Notes under the pieces: model-generated
The model's input: the letters and a program-made list of their open reading frames with translations, nothing else
Databases searched by the model: none
Told to the model about the DNA's origin: nothing
Part shown: piece after piece, positions 1-12,509 of the stretch
Layout: every line of letters begins with the position of its first letter
Numbering within the stretch: the first letter of the stretch is position 1
NCBI GenBank assembly: GCA_033961575.1
Contig: CM066729.1
Span: 97,777,001-97,841,000, forward strand
Origin: Aselliscus stoliczkanus
Taxonomy: Eukaryota; Chordata; Mammalia; Chiroptera; Hipposideridae
DNA: 64,000 nt
Direction: 5' to 3'
Program-made: the position numbers and the translations under genes

Positions 1-522
1 TAAAATGACACTGTGTACCTCTAAAGGACGAGTGACAAGTCCTTATACCCAAAGAGTATGACTGAATAGGTCAGACAACACTAATCTACACTTTTAACCT
101 CACCTCTGGTTTTTCTAAAGCAGGGAAAAAAAAAAAGTAAAGAATACTTAGAAATTAGAGGATTCTCATAAATGTATAAAGAAGGATACACATGGATACA
201 CTGCTTTCATTTATGTTTGATATTAAAACTTTTTCTTTGAAAGGTTATATTACTGGATGTGCTGTCACTTTAGTGTGGCATACCTGTGCCCGATGTTTTA
301 GGAACCTATTTTGATGAGCCTATATTTGCCACTGAAAACACCTGTATGGAGTTTTATGCATACATATAGCAATTAAAATAACTTATTTCAAAGGAAAATT
401 CCTTTTTTTCAAACCACCATATTATATGTTGTTCTATAAGTAATTAGACTAAATAAATAAAACCCTTATATTTCATTTCCCCACCTCTCAGTTCTTGTTT
501 CACTGTTAGTTAGCTGAAGGCT

Positions 523-654
523 AAAGAAAATACCCAAGGCTGGCCGAGTTGCGTGGTGGTTAAGAGCTGGCTTGGGATGCCGGCGACCCCAGTTTGGGTC
601 CCACATATGAAGGCCAGTGACACTGCCCTCAAAAAAAAAAAAAGAAAATACCCA
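523..654 (+). mobile_element. Short tRNA-derived SINE with perfect TSD
   Basis: A head-only SINE of about 105 bp: GGCTGGCCGAGTTGCGTGG start, A-box-like GTGGTTAAGAGCTGG, B-box-like GTTTGGGTCCC, then ...ACTGCCCTC directly followed by an A tail. It is flanked by AAAGAAAATACCCA at 523-536 and 641-654. Confidence 0.9.
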
Positions 655-1246
655 TTATGTTGAGATATTTTACCAGCTATTATAAGCCAAGGTTGAGAAA
701 TACAAGTATATTTTGATAATATAATTTGGGCTTAATTTATTATTAATAGAAGGTCTCAGAATTGCTCAAATGTGACGTGACACATAATTTAAGGTTTAAA
801 AAAATATATTTTCCCTGGGCAGCCTAGACCATGAATTCCCTTGTAATGGTATTGAACATAAGTAAAATAATTAGGTCTATTTGCTTCCTAAAGAGAAGTG
901 GCAATTATACCTGTTAATCGCTTTAAATCCATCCAGTCTTTGAACTCCTAGTGATTACACAGGGCATGACCCAGCAGCTAGGAGCCTCAGGCTTTGTGGC
1001 CTCTATTCATTTAATCTCACATATATTTTCCACCTTCCAGGAAAACTTATTTTTGCTAGAAGACATTTGCTTTCACTTATTCTGTGTTCCATGCAGTACC
1101 TTTGCTTCCACTAATTCTAGTGATGTTTTGCATACATATTTCTCTTCCGTTTGTTTACTGGTTGTTTACATATACCCACAAAAAAAGTTTCATGTTGGCT
1201 AAGAGGTGTATAAGTGCATATACATTGTTTAACTTCACTCAGTGTC

Positions 1247-1403
1247 AGCTGTGTATCATTCATTTAACTCTTTTTTTTTTTTTTTTTTTTTTGAGGCCAG
1301 TGTCACTGGCCCTCATATGTGGGACCTGAACCGGGGCCGCTGGCTTCCCAAGCCAGCGCTTAACCACCGCGCCACTCGGCTGGCCCAGCTGTGTATCATT
1401 CAT
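1247..1403 (-). mobile_element. Short tRNA-derived SINE, minus strand, 17-bp TSD
   Basis: The poly(T) tract, CAGTGTCACTGGCCCTC, the inverted B box and the terminal GGCTGGCC read as the short SINE in reverse. The perfect duplication AGCTGTGTATCATTCAT lies at 1247-1263 and 1387-1403. Confidence 0.92.
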
Positions 1404-1504
1404 ATTAACATTAACTTTACATCTTTATTTTAATAAGGAGAGGGAGAGAGAGGCAGACAGGGAGATGCAGACAGGTATTACTATTTTGGTTTTGTTCTTT
1501 GTTT

Positions 1505-1590
1505 TACTCTTGTATCACCTACAAAAGCCACAAACCTGGTGCAGTCTGTGTACTTAGTACATGTTTGTTGAGTGAATAAATGAATGCCAA
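1505..1590 (+). repeat. L2 3' tail fragment (probable)
   Basis: The stretch ending TGTTTGTTGAGTGAATAAATGAATG resembles the L2 tail in sense orientation. It is old and divergent. Confidence 0.45.
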
Positions 1591-1744
1591 AGAGTTAGCA
1601 AAAGTTGAATTTTATTTTCTCTGTATTTTCAAAAAAATATGTGTTGTTTTTCACACCTCTAAAATAAAATACCTTATTATGAAAATCATACCAGGACATT
1701 ATAGAATATCTAGAAACTAAATATCTAGAATTTAGAAGGAAATA

Positions 1745-1750
1745 AAAACT

Positions 1751-1785
<35 letters not shown>

Positions 1786-1915
1786 CTGAGACATCTTGCT
1801 ACCTGTTGGCAGCTCAGCTCAGGCCAGGAATCAAACCTGTGACCCTGTTGCTCAGAGCTCACACTCTTGAATGAACTGTTAACCAGCTGAGCCACTCGGC
1901 CAGCCCAAAACTATC
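1745..1915 (-). mobile_element. SINE of the GAGCTC-rich subfamily, minus strand
   Basis: A T tract, then TTAGCTGAGACATCTTGC, CTGTTGGCAGCTCAGCTCAG, an inverted B box (AATCAAACC), and GAGCCACTCGGCCAGCCC. AAAACTATC is duplicated at 1745-1753 and 1907-1915. This subfamily differs from the main one in the loop corresponding to GCTCAAGAGTGTGAGCTCTGAGCAAC. Confidence 0.85.
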
Positions 1916-2086
1916 TATTTTCAAAGGTCCCTAAGAAATCAACACTTCACGATTCTTTTTAGATCTTTTTTCCAGGTCTCTCTCTCTCTTTCTCAGTCTG
2001 TCTCTTCTGCTGGGATTGTATAGCTTATAATTCTGCTAATCCTTGTATTTTTACTACACGATACTATGTATATGGTGTAATGAGTT

Positions 2087-2237
2087 TAGAATTAATTTTA
2101 TTTTTATTTTTTTTATTTTTTTTTTTTTTGAGGGCAGTGTCACTGGCCCTCATATATGGGACCCTAACCGGGGCCCCTGGCTTCACAAGCCTGTGCTTGA
2201 CCACCGTGCCACTCGGTCGGCCGTAGAATTAATTTTA
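2087..2237 (-). mobile_element. Short tRNA-derived SINE, minus strand, 14-bp TSD
   Basis: Poly(T) followed by GAGGGCAGTGTCACTGGCCC and an inverted tRNA-like head ending CACTCGGTCGGCC. The duplication TAGAATTAATTTTA is at 2087-2100 and 2224-2237. Confidence 0.9.
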
Positions 2238-2444
2238 AAGAGAATGCCTTCCTTTGAATGGACCCAAAATCTTGTATCTCCAAATGGCTTCAGAGAAGCC
2301 GTTGCTTCTGTGGATGCCTGCTTGCCAGAAGAAGTAAAGGGTGCCTTTGCTTTCTCTTTAACTCAGTGGTACACTGACTGCATCCAAGTGTGGGTGTTTG
2401 TTCTAAATGATTTATAAAGACATGTGGGTCTCCCATGATTATCT

Positions 2445-2530
2445 GTTATTCATTCAACAAATGTTTACTGAATACCTGCTAGGTGCTGTACTCTTGTAGG
2501 CGCTGGAGATATACAAGTATTATTTCAGTT
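2445..2530 (-). repeat. L2 3' tail fragment, antisense (probable)
   Basis: CATTCAACAAATGTTTACTG followed by an AGGTGCTGTACTC-type stretch is the reverse of the L2 tail. Diverged. Confidence 0.5.
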
Positions 2531-4303
2531 CTGGTCTAACTATTTAGTGACTGAACACCAGTATTTTAATATTACCCATGCTTCTTAAAGAAAACTGATT
2601 TTATGGCTCTTTCTCTTCAAAATTAAACCACCATCAAAATAATGACTAAATGTATTACAGTTCCCTTTTAAAGTTGCATTAACATACAAAATGGTAAGTG
2701 CATATAGACATCATAGTACCACAATTATAAAAAAAAAAAACCTCAGGAAAAAGTGATACTATACTTCTATATCAGAAGAAAAGAAAAATCAAATTCACCT
2801 GTAAAAGAGCGACAGAGAGAGAAATTTCAAATCAGAGTGCAAAAAAAAAAGCTCTAGGATAATTTTTTGCAGTTTATTTTCTTTAATCAAAAGTTGTGTT
2901 ATTTTGTGGATGGTGGGTTTTCTCCTATTAGATCAACTACACATAGCTTTCTTTGGACTGATGAGTTATTTACTTACCCCTTTAGAAAATAAAGATTAAT
3001 GCGTAGAGTTTTAGTTAACATTTGGAATACCCTTTAAGACTCCATATCTTGTATGAATCTGCCTCTCCACATCCTTTATTAGGGTGCCCCTTAGAATCTG
3101 TAAGAACTAAATCTGAGATACAATGAGAAAGAACTGGGGAAGATACAGGGGCAGTAAAGATGACAGCTTGCTAATGTGTAAATAAATGAGTTTCTTTAGA
3201 AATAATTGTTCATGTCAGAAGGACTGAATTGGTTTAAAAATGAGTGAAGTCTACTGCATTCCTATAGGGATTTCTCAGTAATCCTTTAAAAGGCTGTTTT
3301 AGGTATTTTGTTTTCCAGAAGGATAATTGTTTTATCTTTAAAATTGCTATTCCATACTCCATCTTACAGACATTAATAACTCACCTAGAGTCAAGGCTCC
3401 TCTTAATGTGACTAAACTATGACTACCTAATTCAAGAAGTGAAGTTGAAAGCTTTATTTTTAGTACTTTAATTGATTTAGGGTTATGGAATCTTAGTAAA
3501 TTATATCTGTAATGTACAGATTATGTGAAAATCAAATGCGACTCTAGAAAAAGAATTGATATGTATTACTTTATGTATTTTTCCAAAATGTCTGTATGGT
3601 TAAGAAATTGTATTATATCTTTATTTATTTTTACATATTTTTTAAATTTATGACAACATATTTTAAATAAAAATAAGATTAATTTTAGAATAAAGATTTT
3701 CCCTTCATAAATTTAAATTCAGGACAGAGGAAGTTTGGTAAGCAAAGTTTATTTTATACAATTATAAGAATATTTTTGAATTGCCTTTTCAACAAGAGAA
3801 TCTGCTTGTGTTTGGTTCATTGAGGTTCTAGTTGGTTAAATTTACAACCATCTGATATATATGGTGTAGATTAACAGTGATTGCAATCCCATGTAATTTG
3901 TCCTAATGTGTTGAAAAGCCAATGTTAGAAGGAACTGTATTTCCACAGCAATAAAAAAAAAACAAAAAACAGTCATAGGACCACCCAAATACTGTGTTTC
4001 ACAGTACAAAATGTTATCCAAAATCCTTTTTCTGTGAAAAAAATGGTCTTAACAGCTGAAATAAGCTATTATATTTTCAGACCTAAATATTTTGGTCCAT
4101 TAGGATAAGCATTAGTAAAAAAGTATTATCTGTAAATTTTGATAACCTTATTCTGTTTACAGAGAGTTGACTCGAAGTCCCTTTCTGCCCAATTGCAAAC
4201 TTCATCTATATTCTGGCTATCCATAAGATTTTTTATTTGTAATGAAAACGGAAAAAAAGGACATTGCTGCTATTCTCTATACTCAGGAATATAGTAAAAG
4301 CAT

Positions 4304-4479
4304 TAGTGTGTGGTTTTTTTTGTTGTTGTTTTTTTAGCTGAACCATCCTGCTGCCTGTTGGCAGCTCAGCGGCTGCTCATCTCAGGCTGGGCATTGAACT
4401 GCTGTTGCTCAGAGCTCAGCTCGCACTCTTGAGCGAGCTCTTAACCAACTGAACCACTCGGCCAGCCCCCTAGTGTGTG
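4304..4479 (-). mobile_element. SINE of the GAGCTC-rich subfamily, minus strand
   Basis: Same architecture as the copy near 1.8 kb, ending GAACCACTCGGCCAGCCCC. TAGTGTGTG flanks it at 4304-4312 and 4471-4479. Confidence 0.85.
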
Positions 4480-4791
4480 TGTCTTTTAAATTTTGAATAT
4501 TATACATTGAATCAGTGGATCTATATGGGATATTTCCTACAAGGCACAGAAATGCTTTGTTATATTGGTTTGTTGGCAAAGTCATGACGTATTTTTTTCT
4601 GTTTCTCATTGCAAAAATGCGTGATGACTTTTCCAACAACCTAGTAGATGGCTTTTGAGAGAGTCAACCTCTGATGATTCTTAGTAAAATAGTAAATTGG
4701 CTGCTAAGTGCTCTAGTTTTGTTTTATTTTTCATCTCTTTTGAAAGATATTTTGCAGGAGTTTTGACAGATCCTGCCAGGAAAAGTGTAAA

Positions 4792-5210
4792 TGGAAAATT
4801 ATATTTTTCTCTTCCTCCCCCTTCTCCCCTGCAACCTCTGAGCCGTTGCAGCTGCTCACTGGCCCATGTTGGTGTTATGATCATTGCACTCTACCTGGCT
4901 GAGGCAGTCAGTCGCCAGCTATTGGCCAGCCACTCATGGTGGCTCATGGTCACTCACTGCAGCTCTTTCCTATTGCCACCCACTGAAGCTTGCTATGGGC
5001 TGTAGTGCACGATAGCTCACAGCAGCACACGCTGTCCTTGGGCCACTCACGGCAGCCCAGCTCCAGGTCTAGCCGTTGTTCACAATCCTAGCTGTAGAGG
5101 AGAGCTCATTGGTGCAGCTTACTGGCCCATGTGGGAATCGAACCCGCAGCCCTGTTGTTCAGAGTTTGCGCTCTTACCAACTGAGCTATCCGGCACCCCT
5201 GGAAAATTAT
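4792..5210 (-). mobile_element. Long SINE, minus strand, with well-preserved tRNA-like head
   Basis: About 397 bp between copies of TGGAAAATTAT (4792-4802 and 5200-5210). The body contains the TCTTCCTCCCCC tract, GCTCACTGGCCCATGTTGGT and TAGCTGTAGAGG. Read on the minus strand, the head has a near-consensus A box (TAGCTCAGTTGGTAAGAGC) and B box (GGTTCGATTCC), the clearest tRNA resemblance in the window. The anticodon arm does not fold properly, so it is a SINE head, not a tRNA gene. Confidence 0.88.
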
Positions 5211-5459
5211 TTTGCACTGAATTCTCAACTAAAACTAGGTACTGGCTCAGTTTGCAACTTTTCTTACACATTTAGGAAGAAAGTAATTGATTTCTTTGTA
5301 AATTAATAAGAATTCTAATGTAATTCAAGGGGAAGGTGAGGAGGAGAAGAGGAGAATCATCACATCAAATAATGTTGTTTATGCAAATTGTACATTAATG
5401 ATTCCATCCATGGGACAAAGTTAATAGTATTTTATGCATTAGCGATTATGCTTACCTCT

Positions 5460-5600
5460 AAAGTGTAGATATTCTTTATATATTCATTTTACAGGTGAAG
5501 AAACTAACATTCAGAGAGATTAACCAGTTTGTCCAAGTTCACACACCTAACAAGTAGCGGAGTCTAGATTTGAACTCAGGCAAACAGAATCCATTCTCTA
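5460..5600 (-). repeat. MIR fragment, antisense
   Basis: TTTTACAGGTGAAGAAACTA, CAGAGAGATTAACCAG, TTCACACACCTAACAAGTAG and GATTTGAACTCAGGC follow the MIR core in reverse. Confidence 0.75.
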
Positions 5601-5984
5601 GATTTAATCAACATTCCTCTCAAATGCTATAGTCATTCATGTTTATTGTGCCTATGTTGTTCTTGCCTTCTGGAATTCAGTTTCTCCAGCTACTGCCTGT
5701 CTTTGTATGACTCTTATATTTCATTATTATGCTACTTAAAATTTGTCTCGCTTGGTGAACTGTAGGCTAAGGTCAGAGATTTTATATTTCTTTGCACTGC
5801 CAATGCTTATTAGCACAATTCTTAGTACAACATAGGCACAATATATAGGTAAGCCGATGGATAAGGTAGTGAGAGAAGTTGTACTTTAAAATATGCAAGT
5901 ATTTTTGTTTGGCATTTTACATATGGTAAAAATCCTCCTGTTTGCATGTTCATTGGAAATTTTAACTAAAGGGCAAATAGAAAG

Positions 5985-6145
5985 CATGGACTCAGCCAAC
6001 GAACTTAAGCCGCCCAGCCCTTTTCTTTACAGCTCGCCACGAAATCCTGCCAGATTTGAGTCAGCTGAGGCAATTCCTGCCATTAATGCCCTTGTAGCTT
6101 CTGCAATATTTGGGTCCTGTGATAGAAAAGTCTCTTCTACTTAGA
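5985..6145. other. Unassigned, relatively GC-rich intronic block
   Basis: This stretch contains an 83-codon open frame from 5893 with no recognised domain, no clear splice boundaries and a frame that ends without a donor. It matches no repeat family in this window. It may be a conserved noncoding element, which the sequence alone cannot show. Confidence 0.2.
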
Positions 6146-8574
6146 GGTGATATTATTAAAAATGGGGGGGGAGGGCAAGTAATATTGTTTCTAAAATTTA
6201 ACTTGTGCTACTGTCAGTCTTTCTCATATCTCTGGGAATACAGCCATATGATATTACATTCTGTAAAAATATTACAAAAACACCAGGGATTCAGTCCTAG
6301 AATTAGATTTGGTCTATTTTGGTAATCATTTTAGATGATAACAGGCACTACCAATGGCAATCAGTTAATTATTGAAATTATTCTAAATTTTGGCTGAACA
6401 CCCCTCCTCTCCCCACATCTTTAGATGGAATTACAATCAAAGGAAATTAGGATGAAATAGTACCTAAGGAAAATGGCAAGAATCACTAATCATGTAGTTA
6501 TTTTAATGCTTTCTGTTTCCCTTGTATTCCTTTATAATTTCAAGTGAAATTACCTAATTATTTTTATAGATTGGTCTGTTTTTTATACTTATTCCAAAAG
6601 GAAGTATGAATATTGGGGAAATATGTATAACTCAGTAGAGGATATTTAAGTCTACTTTCTACACAGTGAGTAATTAATGGGTGCTGTCTTCTTATTTTTA
6701 ACAAATATCTCCTTGCAGGATGAAATTCTGACAGGAAAATTATAGGATTGTTGCCCACGATAGGATTTATGCTAATAATTGGAGGCTGTCTGCTCCTTAA
6801 AATGTAAATGGGGCTTAAATGAAAAGGTTAAAAGGCAAGGCTCTTTTAAGAATATAGGTATTCTTTTATAAATATAGGTATGTTGTCAAGGCAAATATAT
6901 GTACCCCCACCCCCTCCTTGGACAGATGTCACCAAGTTGTCTATTAATATTCATTGTGCATCTGTCAGCTACTCACTGAACTTGTTTCTCTTGTGCTTCT
7001 AGCAATTTTACAAGCATATTTGTGCTGCAAGATGTTTTAATATGATATATGATACAAATTGATATTTTAATCACTTTAGGTATTCTAATATTACCTACCA
7101 AAGAATATGAAAAAGAAATTTGGATCAAAATGAGACTTTGTTGATAAAATAAATACTGTTTCACACAATGTACTAAGAAACAGACGTGAGAACATAAATA
7201 AACAAAACCCTGAGATAAATGTTACTGCCATGTTAGAAAAAAATAATAAAATCATATATACAAAGAAAGAATAAAATTATATAATGTGTGTGTGTGTTGC
7301 ATACTTCAAACAGAATATTAACAAGATTGGTCTCTTATATGGTTACTTGCTTGTGTTTCTGTAAATGTGATGTGTTAAAGGGAGGAAGGATTTACATCTA
7401 GCCAGGACTTTGGTTTCCTCATCATAAATCGCATATGACTTTGATATATTTCTTCAAAATACTTAGCACTTACATGTATATCTTTTTCCAGCTGTGGTTG
7501 TGTAAATATTTGGATATTTCAGTCACTTGTATTTGTGTTGTATCTTCCAACTGGGCAGTTGTTGAAGGAATCCTGCTATGCTCTTTTACTTGATGCTGGC
7601 CTTTCCTGAAGTCAATCATGTAGCATTCCCAAGGGTCTACCCGGATTCTTGACGAGGGCAGACTACATTATCATCCTAGTTCTTGTTAAAGCCTCACTCC
7701 ATCAGTCCCTTTCTTCTTTCACCCTCTCTTCTTTGTAACTTTTAAGTTTCCTATGCTGAGTGTAAATTGAAACTTGGGTTGGTTTTGACAAGTATAATAT
7801 AACCTTATATTTTAGTACATTAAAAAATACCCAAATTATTGTAATTAGAATGGTGGTTGTCAGATGGCTACCAGGAACTCAGAATTTATGATTGAAGGGA
7901 GAAGGTATTTTATGAATAACAAGTCAGGAATATTAATGGAGAGACGTTTTGTGACCGAGTGGAGGTGGAAGTGGACACCTCTTCTAGGGAGGAAGATGGC
8001 AATTACTAAGGGTCTTTCATTTATACTCTTCAAGGATTCATGTATGTTCTTCCCTATGGGATCTTGGTGTAACTCCATTAAAGTCCTCTTTAAAGTGAGT
8101 CACACTTATTGATAGAAGTTGGGTGACTTGTCCCTCTAAGTATGTTGGTGGAAAAAATTGGGGTACCAGGGATACTGAATTTTAATTGTGCACACAGTGC
8201 ATGGGAATTAAAGTTCTAAGAATAGTAAAAACATAATAGAAGGATATTTACTCAGAAAAACAAGATAGTGTTCGGAGAAGATGATACAGTATAAAAAAAC
8301 TTTATATCCCCATTTATTTATCATGAAGGTCTTTACTGACTTGATAGATGGAAATCAATTGATTTGTAGGTAGATATTTTATGAGTGCATGGGAAAAGAA
8401 CAGCAGATGTCATCAGATTTGCTGTCTTTATTACTTGCATTTTAAAATTAAGTAATCAAAATTAACACTCCAGCCTTGGAAACAAGAATAGACAAAGCAG
8501 GTTTCTGTATGGATTTTAACTTATTAATCCTAACAATATGTATGGAATAGCTGGAAAAAGTTGTGTATTTTACT

Positions 8575-8715
8575 AGGAGTGAATCCCAGCTCTGCTGCCT
8601 TCCCATTGAATGACAGCTGAGATTCTCAGTTCCCCCATATGGACCACAGATACAATAACACCCACCACATAAAGATGTTGTTTTGATAAAGCAGATGATG
8701 GATAATTAATATTAA
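8575..8715 (+). repeat. MIR fragment, sense (probable)
   Basis: GAATCCCAGCTCTGCTGCCTTCC, ATTCTCAGTTCCCCCATATG and a later ACATAAAGATGTTGTTTTGA stretch align by eye with MIR. Confidence 0.55.
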
Positions 8716-9243
8716 TTTTTCCCCATTCTTTTTTTCTTGCTTAGGCTTGATAATAAAAAAAAATTATTTTTCGATTGCCTTTTATAATTTTTACTACTGA
8801 GGTTAACCTATCACTTGTTATAAATATGCAAGAAGTGGAAAGTTTCTTTCCTGAAGGTTATAAGTGATAAAAATGAGGTTTCTATGTTTTTTGTTATAAT
8901 TTGCAAATGTACTGGCTCTATAGTCAAGTGACTCATTTTTTTTTGCCAATTCTATTCATTCTCTTCAGATTATTATTTTATGTTAACAGATTGTATTTTT
9001 TGTTGTTGTTGAAATGTGTTCCTCAGAAGCATAGGCCAGTGGGGATATCCTATACAAAGAAAAATAAAAAGAGTTCAATGGCCAAATAAGTTTGAGAAAT
9101 ACTGCATATTATAATTTTATTCTGGCTAATCATTGTGTGCATTAGCAAGACTAAATAGATCCTGATAACTGCAGCTCTTGTTTTGAGCAATACCCATTCA
9201 CAACCTGAGGAAAGAACATTGAAAATGTAACCTTTCATAGAAT

Positions 9244-9756
9244 AGAAAGCATTCTTTTTTTGTTGTTGTTGTTGTTGGGGAAGGGGAACAGTGTTGGGGT
9301 TTTGGGAAGGTGAACAGCCAAGTTGTTTTCCTTCAGTCTTAGTTGTGGAGGGCGCAGGTAGCTCAGTTCCAAGTCCAGTCGCCATCTGGCTGCCCATGGG
9401 CAGCTCAAGGTGTTCAATCTTAGTTGTGGGTGGAGGGGTGGAGTCAAACTGGAAGCCTTGTTGTTAAGAGCACATGCTCTATTCCCTGAGCCACCCGGCT
9501 GGCAGCTCAGCTCAGTCTTTAGTTGTGGGCAGGTGGTGGGCATAGCCCACCAGTCAAACAGGCAACCTTGTCGTTAGGAGCATGTGCTCTCACCAGCTGA
9601 GCCATGCTGCTACCTGTTGGTGGCTTAGTGGCAGCTCACCTCAGGCACAGCTCACTGGCCCATGTGGGAATCAAACCAGCGACACTGTTACTCAGAGCTC
9701 GCACTCTTGAGCAAGCTCTTAACCAACTGAGCCACTCAGCCAGCCCCCAGAAAGCA
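9244..9756 (-). mobile_element. Composite (about three-unit) SINE, minus strand
   Basis: Roughly 497 bp between AGAAAGCA copies (9244-9251 and 9749-9756). Three successive blocks each carry a reversed SINE-like head: a TTAGTTGTGG lead, a TCAAAC-type inverted B box and a CTGAGCCA end. They lie at about 9416-9507, 9512-9605 and 9640-9748, preceded by a GGGGAAGGGGAACAG tail near 9278. A single outer duplication suggests one insertion of a composite unit rather than three independent events. Confidence 0.75.
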
Positions 9757-9804
9757 ATGCTGAAGCTCTTCTGCTGAATGCTGCTCTACAAACATCTTGT
9801 TGAA

Positions 9805-10257
9805 AACCTAGGCCTGGGCCGGCCGAGTGGTGCGTTGGTTAACAGTTGTCTTGGGAGCGCTAGCTCTGAGCAGCAGGGCCCTGGTTCAGATCCCACATGA
9901 GGCGCAGTGATGCTGCACCATCTACTGCTAAGATGGTGAACAATAGCTTGACCTGGAGGTGGGCCGCTGTGAGTCACCAGTGACAGCTAGGCTGCATCCC
10001 CTACTGCAGTGGGCTGCCATAAGCTGCCATGAGTGGCCGGCAGCTGGTGTGAGCTGCTGTGAGCTGTTGTGAGCAGACATTCAATGGCCGGCAACTGATC
10101 TGCCTCACCCGGGAAGAGCACAATGATCATACTGCCAACGTAGGCCAGTGAAGCGATGTCCTCCACAACTAGACTGAAGAACAAAAGGACAGCAACTTGT
10201 CTGTTCTCCTTCCTCACTTCCTAAAATCTTTAAAAATATCCCAACAACCTGGGCCTG
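9805..10257 (+). mobile_element. Long SINE, plus strand
   Basis: Full-length head (GGGCCGGCCGAGTGGTGCG, B box GGTTCAGATCCC), body and tail ending CTAAAATCTTTAAAA. AACCTAGGCCTG at 9805-9816 and AACCTGGGCCTG at 10246-10257 form a duplication with one mismatch. The AATAAA signal is lost (CTAAAA). Confidence 0.9.
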
Positions 10258-10429
10258 AGTTCCTTCCCAGAAGTCATCCTGTCTGAGGTCCAGCTATAGG
10301 GGGCTGCAGGTTAGGGACAGCGAGCCTTGAGCTCCACTGCACTTCAGTGGAGCCTTGTGTGATCTCCAGATTCTGTAATTAGCTGTTCCTTCCTCTGTCT
10401 AGTCTCCCTAGACAGTTTTATTCTTTTCC

Positions 10430-11243
10430 GTAGTTTCAGTCTCTGGCTTGAGTCTCATCTACCATTCCAGCTGTGGTCAAGCTTGGATATTTAATTGGCA
10501 ACTTGTCGTCTCTATTTGGGCATTCTAGAAGTACTCCAAGCTCCCCATGTCTCATACTGGATAAATGGTCTCCTCTGTCCTTCCTCTTACCAAATACCAC
10601 TTTTCTATTTCCTACCTTCATTCAGACTACCCTTCATCCATTGTTCAGATCGGAAACTGAATTTCCTTGCCCTCTGTTTCTCCTCCATCCAGTGCATTTT
10701 TCATTGCCATTTTCTCTCACATTGCTTGTGAGTAGATCCTGTTGATAGTAGCAAATATGTCTGGATTCTTTCCTCTGTTTCCCCTTCTGTCTGTCAATAT
10801 CCAAGTTCAAGTTTCAGAATTTATTGCTTGAGTAGTGCAAAAGTGTCCAAACAAACCCCTTCCTAGACGAGCCTGCTGCAGTCCAGTTTCGCACTACCAA
10901 TAAGTGAGCTCTTTAAAATCAAACATGGTCTTACAATCCCTTGCTTAACATATGTAAATATTCTTGTTGCTTTCAGTTAGGTTCCAGAACATTGGTTTGG
11001 TGTACAATTATGGGCTTGATCATGTTATGGTTTTAGCTACTTCTTCAGGTGCATGAGTCTGATCTCTGATGTGCACCTCATACTCAGTGCTAACCTACCT
11101 GCCAGTCTTACAATTGTACCATATTCTTTTGTTGCTGTGTGTCTGGGTGAAATCACCTCCTTTCTTGTCTTCCTCTTTTTTCAAAACATCTCAGATTTTG
11201 TGTCTCAGGATTCAGGATGCCTTCTCTGCCTTGTCCAGGTAGT
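10430..11243 (+). repeat. L2 LINE fragment, sense (probable)
   Basis: Pyrimidine-rich sequence with TTTCATTGCCATTTTCTCTC and, at 10870-10950, a CTGCTGCAGTCCA...GTGAGCTCTTTAAAATCA block matching the L2 ORF2 end as I remember it. It is divergent, and open frames in it are incidental. A young SINE interrupts its 3' part. Confidence 0.5.
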
Positions 11244-11356
11244 CATAAATGCCATTTTTTTTTTTTAAGGGCAGTGTCACTGGCCCTCATGTGGGATCCG
11301 AACCTGGGCCACTGGCATCCCAACCAGCTCTTAATCATCGCCAGCCCATAAGTGCC
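11244..11356 (-). mobile_element. Short SINE, minus strand
   Basis: AGGGCAGTGTCACTGGCCC, inverted B box GATCCGAACC and a truncated head. CATAAATGCC (11244-11253) and CATAAGTGCC (11347-11356) form a duplication with one mismatch. Confidence 0.85.
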
Positions 11357-11445
11357 ATTTTTTATTGTTGTTGTAGTCTCAGAAACCTATGCACCTCTAT
11401 GTCCTACCTGAAATGAACTCTCAGATTTTGAAATAAAATTTGCTA

Positions 11446-11881
11446 GGGCCGGCCAAGTGGCACCTTGGTTAAGAGCTGGCTTGGGACGCCAGTGGCTCTG
11501 GTTTGCATCCCACATATGAGGGCCAGTGACACTGCCTTCTACAGCTAAGATGGTGAACAACAGCTCCACCTGGAGCTGGGCTGCTGTGAGTCCACAGAGT
11601 CACCATAGCTGCAGCCCCTGCTGCAGTGGGCTACCATAGGCTACAGTGAGTCGCTAGCAGCCAGCGTGAGCTGCCAAGAGCCACTATGAGCGGCCGTCCA
11701 GAGGCCAACAACCGATCTGCCTCATCCAAGAAGAGCACAATGATGATACCAACATGGGCCAGTGAAGCAGTGTCCTCCACAACTAGACTGAAGAACAAAA
11801 GGACAGCAATTTGTCTGTTCCCCTTCCCCAGTTCCCCAACATTGTTCCCCTCCCTCAATTCCCCAATAAAATCTTTAAAAA
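11446..11881 (+). mobile_element. Long SINE, plus strand, intact AATAAA-TCTTT tail
   Basis: Starts GGGCCGGCCAAGTGGCACC and ends TTCCCCAATAAAATCTTT plus A tract. AATAAA is at 11865-11870 on the ROBO1 sense strand. I could not find a clean target-site duplication. Confidence 0.9.
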
Positions 11882-12509
11882 AAATTACTTTAATTATATA
11901 TTACCTCAGCAATTGATCCTCATTAGCATGCACCTTTTAAAATTACAACCAAAGTAAAGGCCAGTATTATAACACTTTATTTTCTGAAGGCTTATAGCAC
12001 TTGTAACTGAATAATCTCAGAATCCAATTTAAATTTAGTTTGACTTCAGTATAGCCTTTGTGAGTGAGTATGTGTTGTTATGTTATTTTTTCTCATGTTG
12101 CTGGTTTATTTCCTCTTTTAGAGCCGGTTTCATATAAAGAACATATAATATGGTGCATCCCACGCACTAAACTAAAGCTATTTCTCAATATTTCAGTTTA
12201 TAAAACTATTACTCAACATTTCAGGTTATATATTTTTGTTGTTTCATAGTGGACATAAGCAAATAATTGATCTTTTAGGTTTTTCATTGACTTACTGATT
12301 TCATTAAGAAAAACATGTTAATTGCAGTAATTAAAATTTAGAGACATACATTAAGTCCCATGCAAGACTTATAATCTAGTAAAGGTTAAATAGTATGCAA
12401 TTGGTTACAACTAAAATAAAAATAAAATCTTTTAAAATCTCTTTTTTAGAATGCATGGTTATTAAGCTTCAGATCATTCCACTCAAATGTGTCTTGCCTG
12501 TCAGTGCTT

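Noticed and set aside
5115..5200. tRNA-like sequence with good A and B boxes on the minus strand
   Set aside because: It sits at the head of a TSD-flanked SINE, and the anticodon and acceptor stems do not pair properly.
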